Part shown: positions 12,552-21,268 of the stretch, piece by piece | Layout of the letters: each line of letters opens with the position of its first letter | Numbering within the stretch: the stretch's first letter is position 1 | Assembly: GCA_019914995.1 (NCBI GenBank) | Contig: CM034134.1 | Span: 5,092,463 to 5,156,462, forward strand | Source of the DNA: Acanthochlamys bracteata | Taxonomy: Eukaryota > Streptophyta > Magnoliopsida > Pandanales > Velloziaceae | Direction: 5' to 3' | DNA length: 64,000 nt | Program-made: the position numbers and the translations under genes | Notes under the pieces: generated by a model | The model's input: only the letters and a program-made list of their open reading frames with translations | The model's database searches: none | Told to the model about the DNA's origin: nothing

Positions 12552-13061
12552 ATGGAAACCACCATCAGTAGCAGCATAGATAAAGAAATGGATCAACTCC
12601 TTAGCATGGGTTTCTCCAGCGATCTCGCCGCCACCGGCGGCTCCTCCGCTGCTCTAGCAGCCGACTGGATTCCCAGCAATAACAACAAAGAAACCAAATG
12701 CGATTCCCCCACCATCACTCTTCACAGGTGAAGCCTCGACCAGTTCGTCATTCCACACAACAATAACGACGATAACAACAACAACAAACGGCCAAAGCTT
12801 TCTCTTGGTCCGCTCGCCGAACGAATGCGGCCGTCGTCGCTCGCAGACGTGCTAGGTCAAGACCACATCTTAGCGATCCTTCGCTCCGCCGTGGACTCTG
12901 GCAATATTCCTTCTATAATCCTCTGGGGCCTACCGCGATCCGGCAAGACATCTCTCGCTCGCGCTCTCTCCGCCGAAATCCCTTCGTTCCGTTTCGTCTC
13001 CCTCTGCGCCGTCACCGCCGGCGTTAAAGATATCCGCGAAGCTGTCGACTCTGCTCGTCGT
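12552..13061 (+). pseudogene. Captured fragment of a WRNIP1/MgsA-type AAA+ ATPase gene
   Basis: WRNIP1-family proteins (bacterial MgsA/RarA, yeast Mgs1) are AAA+ ATPases acting at stalled replication forks. The fragment matches the N-terminal part of the plant form. A UBA-like segment, MDQLLSMGFSSDLAA, runs straight into TGGSSAALAADWI. After a polar, Asn-rich linker comes PLAERMRPSSLADVLGQDHI, then the P-loop region and the FVSLCAVTAGVKDIREAVDS block. The fragment stops after SARR, where the parent protein should continue toward Walker B. The ATG at 12552 is chosen because the homology begins there. A TGA at 12729-12731 interrupts the frame, which then continues unchanged. The Walker A motif, normally GPPGTGKTS, reads GLPRSGKTS (12927-12953). 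The UBA-like part looks a few residues short. GC content is clearly higher than the surrounding transposon DNA. It cannot encode a working ATPase. Confidence 0.88.
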
Positions 13062-13999
13062 TATATCCGTTGGCATTTTTGTAAATATGAGTTGAGATTA
13101 TAATAAAATCGTATTTTACATAGAGCAGCGTTTTTTATGAAAAATAAAGTTTTGATACGCTGCGTTTCAACCAAACAACTTATTTTACTGTGTAGTATAT
13201 TTGGAAAACAAAAATTTCCCCAAACGCACTATCAAATACACCCTTAAAAAGCTAAAGATCTTCTCGGCTAAGAAAATACCATTATGAAGAGGCATAGATC
13301 CAAAATACAAATATCTTTTATGCAATTACCAATCTTTATCAATAAAATAAACAGTCAAAGAAAAATATATCCATCAGTTGTTAAAGAAAACAACAAATCA
13401 GAAATCAAATATATTATATAAGGAATAATTTATACATAGAGTAGATCTTGTTCTTTTCTTTTCTATATAATCTTTGCACAATCAGCTTTTACTGTATTCC
13501 TAGTCACAAGCTGCACATCCTTCTTCAAATATTGAAATACAGTTCTACATCCAGCAAGTTCAGTAAAATGAAAAAACATATCATACATAATTATAGCAGC
13601 AGTTAATAATTTTCTAAATTTGTTAGGATCAAACTTTTCCTCAGCCAAAAACATAGAATGAATATTTTGTTGAAGAATCAACTGTCCTACATCTGTTGTA
13701 TCCCTCTTAATACATGCATCTACGTTACGCTTCAAATTACTAGTACCAAATAAACTGTCTACATTGTAAGTAGTACCACAGTATTTGCACTTACAATTTT
13801 GCTTTCTAGCCAAATCTAAAAGAAATTCAAAGTGCTTCCAAATCCCTGAAGTAAGCCTCCATTTACGCTTTCCTACTATAGTTGGTTGTGTCACAAGGCT
13901 CCCATCAAGACTAGGCTGACTAGCTTCATTTCTTGTTCCAGAATTATCGCCTTGACTACTATGTGTAATTTAGCTGCATCCATAAAGAAAGTTTGTAAT

Positions 14000-16391
14000 T
14001 CTTCTCCTTATACCTGCTGAAAATAAAGAATGAAACAAATTGTTATTAGTATATTGAGTGGACTCTACTAAAAAAAAAAAAGATGGTAGCATTATATCTA
14101 TCAACATGTTAAATAAGAAAGCAACTAACTATGTTGCCCCACTTGCTTAGTGTCTTTAAACTATAATCAGATATAACACTTGCTTAGTGTCTTTAAATGG
14201 ACTTGTGATATGAAATTATGCCAAATTAAGATTCAGCTCAAAAGTTCCACTTGCTTTTACTAATTTGGCTTTGGTTTTCCAGAGGATGTCCAAGTCACTA
14301 GATATTGAGATAAAAAAGGTGGGCTGCTGGAAAGGAAGGAAACATGAGAGCATTGCTATCAACCTTACAATATGTGGGTTGTAGCTTGCAGGAGGACTTT
14401 AAGTAACTAAATAAACTAGTTTCCTATATAGGATAACACTATATATATATATATATATATATAGATATAGGAGCTCTGTTTATGGTTAAGTCCTATCTAA
14501 CTCATATAGGATAACACTAACTTACTTAAAATTTCATTTTTCGGAAAGATTTTGTTTCTCATAATGAAACTTTTATATCTAGCACTGGAGAGTTTGAAAC
14601 AACGGAAATCACTTGCTTAAAATTATGCGTGATAAATAAATAAGCATATGCATTGCAAACAAATCCAATAGCTACCACACACTAGAATACAGAAACCAGA
14701 CCAAAACTCACTGTCCTTCAAGCTACCGAATTGATTACCTTCATTTGAATATGAAGCATGCAAGTAAAGAAACAATGCTACTTAACAAATGTTTAGTTTG
14801 TCTCAACTGAAAAGAAAATGTGACATTACTTGTTCATTTGCTCAAGTTCAACACATCCCTTACAGATATTTTTACAGTACTCTCCAAAATTTCATAAATG
14901 AATAACAGATATTTCTGCATAATTCCAACAAGTACTCACGTTTCAAAACATATATAAGACCTGCATCAAGTGTCCAGAATCATCCGGACAGTAAAACTTG
15001 CAAAAAGAATAACTGACATACCTTGTTTCCTGATTGCAGCTGTAGGCTAGCAACAAGCCTTCATCTTAGTAGACAACAGTTCCATTGTTTCTTCAGCATC
15101 TTCAAATCTGAGCTCCAGCAGCCAATTAACCAAACCTGTCTACCTAACATATAGCATAATAACTTAAGCACTTGTTTACTCGAGAAAGTAAATTAAATGA
15201 GAAGGATAGTTTGAATGGCTAACTTTTCTTCTGTAATGGAAACACCTGCTGAAAAATCCAATGCAGTAACTTCTACAATATCTTATAATCAAGCTTTAAG
15301 GAGCAACATTATAAGCATTAACCAACTGCAATATTCTTTTATTGAGCTCAAACAATTGAAGATACAAAGCAATCAGGCTTCTATGAATACATGCAACTTC
15401 AAATTCAACTTTCTTACTTAATCTCCTTCTACCAAATTTCCCTCAAATTAAAACAGAAGTCAGGAAATAACCTAAACAAACCAACTATGCTGCTTAAAAT
15501 TATCAAAACAGTTAATCTTACCAAGCTTCTGAATTTCTTCTTCCAAGAAAAGAAACATATACTTTAAGTAAAATTCTTGTCTAAAAGCTATGTTACATAC
15601 CTTCGAACCACAGCACCAATTAGAAAAAGTACCTAAACATATTCTCATATGAGCTCTCCCACATTTGAAATATATTATCAGTGATATTCCATAAGAACTT
15701 GCTAACAGTTATTGCACAGAAAGTTCAACAGAAACTCTTGAAACAACGATGTCATTAACCCGAGAAAGGATATCCACAAAAAAAAAGGGTAAGAATAAGT
15801 TTCAAAAATCTGAGTACTACAAATTTCAGTAAATCATTTTGTCAGTGTCGGCCATAAACAACATTCATGGGTAGAGATATTGATGCTATTCACTGTTAAT
15901 AATCAAGCACATAGTACCAAAAAGAACAACAAAAGAGGGTTTCAAAAAACTCTTCGAGAGTGAAGAACGGAAGAGAGAAAGACTCACAGGAAGGACCTCG
16001 TCTATCTACCGGATCTGACGACTTATTTCGGCCTGGAAAGATACAAGCAGTAGACGCGAGATCTTAACCGGACAGAAAAGAAGACTGCGAAAACGAAGAA
16101 GAGATTAGATCCGACGGTAAAAAGTGATTTGAAATCTGGCAAAAGATATCTGAAATCTGGCAGAGGGAATAGATCTGAAATCCGAAGGAAAGAATAGATC
16201 TGTGGAAGAAAAGTTTTCAATAAAGTCCGACCTAGGGAATTAGCAAATACAGATATACATTTATTGTTAAACAGTAAATACAATAAGTAATTTGGATTAA
16301 TTAAATTAATTTTGGATCAAAGAAATCGATTCAAATTTATTTATATTATTCGAATTAGATTAATAGATTGGGTCAATATATGCCACCTCTA
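14000..16391 (-). other. Non-coding 5' part of hAT-2
   Basis: This 2.4 kb before the BED-finger exon has no convincing gene. It contains a TA microsatellite at 14440-14463 and a doubled CACTTGCTTAGTGTCTTTAA at about 14139 and 14175. A GA-rich, GC-richer stretch at 15950-16210 lies next to the right terminus and could be an untranslated first exon. The small open frame at 15215-15421 is AT-biased and resembles nothing. Confidence 0.5.
14440..14463. repeat. TA dinucleotide microsatellite
   Basis: About twelve TA units in a row, within the non-coding part of hAT-2. Confidence 0.95.
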
Positions 16392-16399
16392 TCAAAATG

Positions 16400-17185
16400 A
16401 GACTGGTTTGTAAGGCACATGAATATTACATAACCCACCCGATTTTGCTCAGCTTCCATGAAAATTCTATCCTATCGGCTGCCAAATTATTGTTAGCTTT
16501 GTTTCTTCTTTGCATCAGAATTGGCAAAAAAATATACTGACAGAAATAGGACTTGAAAACAAAGCTTTATCTAGGACCGTTTTAAAATACTTATAAAATA
16601 TTTTAAGAATTATATTCTATTATTTATTTAAGTAATGTTAATAAATAATAATAAATTTTTACAATATATGATATTTTAGATATATTAATTTTTTTAAAAA
16701 TAAAACTTTATTTAAAATATAAATTAAAAAATTTGAAAATGCCGACAAAGCGTGCTTTAGAATCACCTCTCTAGCAAGCTAACTTTCATGTAGAGGTCTA
16801 AAGAAGTAAAGAATTTCTTTAGTTTGCGTCCACACAAGTCTTATAGAACTCTCTCAACAAACTTTGAACACATTCTGTTGAATATCAATTCGAGAAGAAA
16901 TACATGATTCCTTCGAATTTTTGTACCCGGTTGTTTTTTGACATAAACTGATGAACAACATAAAGTACAGAAGACGAACAAGGGAGAATCAGTGAGAACG
17001 AGGAAGGAGGATAGATGATATTAGGTAAAAGTGAAGAACAATCTCATATGTCCCCTTGCGAGAGCATAACTCTTTATTTGTAGCTAAAAGTTTCAATCTA
17101 ATTGAAACTCTTTTACAAGAAAATTTTATTAAAACTTAAACATAATTTGTAAGAGTGCCTAATGGACCTACTCAAATTTCACCAC
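16400..17185. other. Spacer without a recognised gene
   Basis: The first 350 bp are AT-rich, with an ATTTATT/TAATAATAAATTTT block at 16610-16660 like those at 34490 and 37110. The remaining 400 bp have ordinary composition and may be an old LTR or promoter piece, but no ends can be set. Confidence 0.4.
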
Positions 17186-17345
17186 ACGGCACCAAGGTTG
17201 TCAAAATTAGGATTTTAGGTAGGATCCTTTCGCTTAAGTATGATCGTAAAATTGGAATCTTAAAGAAAGATCGTAAGATTTTACATACCGATAAATTTTA
17301 TAAAAATTGAGGACGGTATGTCAAACTGAGATGTAATGCTGTGCC
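17186..17345. repeat. AT-rich dispersed repeat, copy A
   Basis: It begins CCAAGGTTGTCAAAATTAGG and is built of variants of AGGATTTTA, ATCGTAAAATT and ATCGTAAGATTTTAC. The last bases of the window (63866-64000) have the same make-up and start CCAATGTTGTTAAAATCCTG. Both look like small non-autonomous elements of one family. Exact ends and target duplications were not found. Confidence 0.4.
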
Positions 17346-18452
17346 TTGTAAGTTATGGAGCTCCTGCTATAATGAGGTCAGAAAAATGGGATCCTTATAA
17401 GATACAATCGAGTTAAGAGCACCATGTAGACGAACGAATTCCTTAGCAAATATATGAGCAATCTTAGTCGCTGTGAAGGGATGTTTTAAAGATATAAAAT
17501 GAGCAAATTTGGTGAGGCGGTCCACCATAACTAAGATAACATCTCGTCCTTTCGATAAGGGCAATCCTTCTATGAAGTCCATAGAGATATCTGTCCAGAT
17601 TCTATCTAGAATAGGTAATGGCTAAAGTAGACCAGCAAGTTTCAGAGATAAGGACTTGGCTTAGCACATGCGATGAATTCTATTATGTAGAACTGGACAT
17701 CCTTAGAAAACCACGGCCAACAAAATTGTTGGCTAATCCTTTTATATGTTCAGAACTGCCCACCATTGCCTCTAGTAGCCGAATTGTGTGCTTCAAACAA
17801 TATTTGAAGCCACATGGCATTGTTTGCTGGAATCCAAGGTCTGCCCTTATGACAAAGGAAACCATGTATGATAGACAACTATGGTGCTCACTAATGTCCG
17901 TCGAATGAAGAAGATGTTGGATTGCTGGATCTTTCCCCTATGCCTGTTGTAAACCTGTCCGAAAAGAAGATCGCGTAGTAGTTATTACTGCATAAATAGC
18001 TTCATGACTTCGAGACAAGGTATCTGTCACTATATTTTCTTTACCAGCTCTGTATACGATTTGGTAATCATATCCCAACAATTTCACCAGCCATTTCTAT
18101 TGAGCTACGGATGTAATACGTTGCTCTAATAAATACTTCAAACTTAAGTGATCGGTTTGGATTATAAAACAAATACCCAAGATATAAGGACGTCACTTTT
18201 GGACAGCTAATACCAATGTCAATAGTTCCTTCTCATAAGTTGATTTGCTTGCTGTTGACGGAGACATTGCATTGCTGAAAAAAGAAATAGGCTTCCTTTA
18301 CTGTGGTAGAACTGCACCAAGCCCACCCCCTGAAGCGTTTGTCTCCACGACGAATTGCTTAGAAACGTCTGGAGGAACCAGCATAGAGGGTTGTTGTCAT
18401 TGCTTCTTTGAGTTGCTAGAAAACGACACTGGCCATCGAAGACCATAAGCAA
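17346..18452 (-). mobile_element. Ty3/gypsy fragment (reverse transcriptase end, RNase H, integrase)
   Basis: On the minus strand the end of the reverse transcriptase region (VSFSSNSKK, then a SGGGLGAVLPQ-like block near 18310) leads into RNase H (LLTLVLAVQKWRPYI, about 18200). The zinc-finger part of integrase follows, then its core, MDFIEGLPLSKGRDVILVMV and DRLTKFAHFISLKHPFTATK (17367-17582). Wording is chromovirus-like, perhaps Reina, but the lineage is uncertain. It is broken in several places, lacks LTRs and stops at 18452 where the copia sequence begins. Confidence 0.78.
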
Positions 18453-21268
18453 TATTAGATTTCTTATTCTCAAGCAATTCATAAGGAGTCATTGTAAGCA
18501 AGGGTCTTATAAAAGAATGATTAATAATGTGACAAGCGGTATTCACAGCTTTGGCCCAAAAATAATTTCATAAATTTTGATCACACAATATAGTTCTTGC
18601 CCTATAGCACTCTATTCTTCCTTTCAACAACACCATTTTACTGAGGAGTTCTAGATGTCGAGAAGTTATAGTTCAAACCATTTGCATCACAAAATCCATC
18701 AAAAGTTTGGTTTTGAAACTCTTTACGTGGTTCTTGCCATTATAGCAACAATGTTTAAAGCAAGTTCATTTCCAATTTTCCTTGAGAAAGAAGAGCATAC
18801 TTGTAGTGCTTCATATTTGAAGGTTAAGATGAATACTCAGCAATACCTTGAATAGTCATCAACAATGACAAGATAGTAGTATTTCCCTCCATAGCTTGCG
18901 GTTTGAGTAGGTCCGAACAAGTCCATGTGGAGCAACTGAAATGGCTTGCTGGTGCTTACTCCTGCTTAGGTCTGAATGAGGTCCTCACTTGTTTGCCTTT
19001 TATACATGCATCACAAAGTCCTTCCATTCGGTATGATATGTTAGATAGAACCGAGAGTAGTTACTTTCGAGAGAGCTTTGCAATCATCTTGATATTGCAA
19101 TGACCGAGTCTTCTATGCCATAAGTGACTGATTTCTTGCTGGTTAGCTACAAGCCAAAGATTTTTGTTATGAAAATCTTCAAGATAAGTAACATTATCTT
19201 CGTTTGCATTAGATGATTTTCTATCCGGATGAGTTCATCACCGAGCAAGAGTTATTCTTTGAATGTCACATACATACAACATCTCATAGTTCACTTATAC
19301 TCAAAAGATTATACTTCAAACTTTACAGAGACAACACATCACAATCCAAAAAGAAGATCTTTTGCCACTCTTACAATACCCGTTACAAAACATTTGCATC
19401 ATCTCCAAGAGTAACATTTCCTCCATAGTATGCCTCTAGATGACTAAAGTTGATAATGTCTCCTGTCATATGCTTTGAACAGCTGCAATCAAGATGCTAT
19501 TTGGTCCTTCTACTCTTGCATGAGATTGCTCACATCTTAGGTATCCAAATTTCTTTGGTTCCAATATTTTTAGCTGGTGTAATAGTTCCCTTAGGAACCC
19601 AAATCTTTTTAACTTTCATTCTTTCTTGTAGTAGCAGACTTGATGACATGACCCTTTCTATCGCAATCAAAAGCAATAAAGGGTGTAAAGGAAGCACTTA
19701 CAGTTCGTACATTCTTTAGATGCTTGGTCTTGTTGCTACGGTCAAAGCCGGTTTCTTCCATTGTAAAGATGCCCTTATGAGATCCGAGCATTACATCAAG
19801 TCTTTCCTTATCTCTTACAAATTTGGCAAGGGAAGTATGCAAGTCGCCCATCTCATATATCATTTTTATCCTTTCGGTTTTTAGCCTTTATTCTCAAGCA
19901 TAAAGTTTTCATTTTCAAGGAGCACATCATCATATAGTGAGCTTAACGTTTTCGGATTTATGGCATTATAGTCACATGCACCGTTTGGTTCAAGGGAGAA
20001 ATCTTAAGCAATGAGTTAATTTCTTTGATTAACCCTTCATCCATTATTTCACTCTCATTCATGCACTTCTTAAGGGATTTATACATCTTTTTGAAGCTTC
20101 TAAATTTTTCATACAATTTAGAAAAAGCATCATGCCATTCATCATATGACAATTTATAGTTGGAATCACTAAGCTCATTATCCGAATCACCATTTGCAAT
20201 AAAGCACATGTTTACAGTTTCTATTTCATCCTCGGATTCACTTGAAGAAGATGGGTCCTCAACACTCCAAGCAGCCATGACTTTCTTCTTTTGGTTATCC
20301 TTCCTCTTGCTCTTCTTCAATAGAGGGCATTCGTGACGGTAGTGTCCCGATTTCTTGGAATGTTAGCAAATCCTCTCTTAATCGTCATCGGCTTTGTAGT
20401 CCTTTCTTCTCGACTTGCCTTTCAACTTGTTCCTTGTTAAGTAGCTCTTAAAGTTCCTAGTCAACATAGCTATGTCATCTTCATCATCATTGAAAGAAGA
20501 AAACTTTACCTGCTGTTCGGCTGTCTTCAAGCCTAAGGAATGAGGTGCTTCTTCGGATTTCCTCAAAGAGAGCTCCTTTCTCATAAGTTTGCTAATGAGT
20601 TCATCCAATGACAAGGTGGACAAATCATGGTTCTCTTTGGTGGCATCCAACTTGGAGCTATATGTAGGAAGTATGGCACGCATGATCTTCCACTTCAAGT
20701 CCCCGTTCCTAAAATGCTTGCCAATTTTTCAAAAGGATTAATGATTTTAGTAAAGCGAGTATACATTTGAGTGATAGGCCCTTTTCCATTTTGAAGCTTT
20801 CATAGTCATGCATGAGAAGGTTGGTGCGAGTCTCCTTCACTTGAGTGGTTCCTTCGTGTGTGATTTCCAACTTGTCCCAAATTTCATTAGCTATGTTACA
20901 TTAACAAACACGGTTAAATTCAATAGGATTTAAAGCACAATAAAGTAAGTTCATAGCACGGGCATTCATAGAGCTTCTCTTCTTGTCATTGGCCTTGAAT
21001 TCGAAAATTTGCTTGGGCACGGAACTCCATCTTCATCCATCCTTGTGGCATATTGGTCCATACTTGATGATTGTCCACAATGTGAAGTCCTGCGCTTGGA
21101 TAAAGATAGTCATATTGGTCTTCCAATATCCATAGCTCAAGCCATCAAAACGTGGAGGTCGGTTTGAAGATCTTTCTTCGGTTGCAACAATGTCCATTCT
21201 TGTCATATCGATCTTTTTCTTCTAAGTCGGTTAGTCCTTTTCTAGTAAAGGTGTGTTCTGATACCAAT
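18453..21268 (-). mobile_element. SIRE-lineage copia copy 2, internal part (gag to integrase)
   Basis: From 21268 down the minus strand carries a gag region, with KWKIMRAILPTYSSKL and LSLDELISKLMRKELSLRKS (20378-20698). An acidic and coiled stretch follows (AAWSVEDPSSSSESEDEIET, 19958-20320), then protease/pre-integrase and integrase remains to 18453, where a TPYELLENKKSN motif meets the gypsy fragment. Reverse transcriptase, RNase H and the 3' LTR are missing. The gag wording is that of the SIRE/Maximus group. The copy is broken in well over ten places. Confidence 0.82.
21255..21266 (-). promoter_or_regulatory. Primer-binding site, SIRE copy 2
   Basis: The minus strand reads TGGTATCAGAAC, matching the initiator-methionine tRNA site used by most plant copia elements. 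It lies two bases from the LTR end. Confidence 0.8.

Larger units (their letters stand above)
11808..13243. mobile_element. Harbinger-like TIR element carrying a host gene piece
   Basis: The 1436-bp insertion starts GGGGGCATTTGGTATTGC. Its other end, reverse complemented, is GGGTGTATTTGATAGTGC, so 14 of 18 bases match. TTA lies on both sides (11805-11807 and 13244-13246). GGG-(T/C)(A/G)TTTGG termini with a TTA duplication are the signature of PIF/Harbinger and Tourist-type elements. It sits inside the hAT-2 transposase, whose sequence continues on either side. It encodes no transposase. Instead it holds the AAA+ ATPase gene fragment at 12552-13061. This makes it a Pack-type, non-autonomous element. 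A 3-bp duplication is weak evidence alone, so the superfamily is less certain than the insertion itself. Confidence 0.75.
10300..13965 (-). pseudogene. BED-finger hAT transposase relic (hAT-2), split by an insertion
   Basis: Read on the minus strand, the N-terminal BED region lies at 13463-13900, with RKWRLTSGIWKHFE and CKYCGTTYN. The expected LKRHxxxC is LKRNVDAC, so the usual zinc-binding His is Asn. The frame then runs into the inserted element. It resumes at 11804 with FKRLGYRW (a KDWGID-type motif), HIRCCAHILNLIMKEGLKEI, ESVKYVKGSQARKQ and RQDVPTR (11476-11804). Next come DPRYKFSFVEW (about 11110) and the dimerisation domain at 10484-10735: YWKANECRYPYVASMARDVL, SIPISTMASKNAF, VEALVSARDWLYGE. 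A short last exon (about 10300-10405) follows a GT...TATTGTAG interval. Stops and frame changes make it non-functional. Upstream, 13900-13965 continues the N-terminus in a shifted frame. Confidence 0.87.
8742..16391 (-). mobile_element. Large hAT DNA transposon (hAT-2) with a nested insertion
   Basis: The left end reads TAGGGGTGGCAATATAGG and the right end, reverse complemented, TAGAGGTGGCATATATTG. The first 11 bases differ at one position. Such TAGGGGTGGCA termini are typical of plant hAT elements, and an 8-bp near-identical duplication flanks them. The element is 7.65 kb, or about 6.2 kb without the 1436-bp insertion at 11808-13243. It carries a minus-strand BED-finger transposase relic. 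A long non-coding 5' part (14000-16391) and a 3' part (8742-10290) make it longer than a usual 3-5 kb hAT element. Confidence 0.82.

Noticed and set aside
11808-13243. Helitron as the vehicle of the captured gene piece
   Set aside because: There is no TC start or CTRR end with a hairpin, and the element has matching inverted termini and a TTA duplication.
15215-15421. 68-residue open frame in hAT-2
   Set aside because: It is AT-biased, has no similarity to known proteins and no intron or promoter context; chance frame in non-coding transposon DNA.
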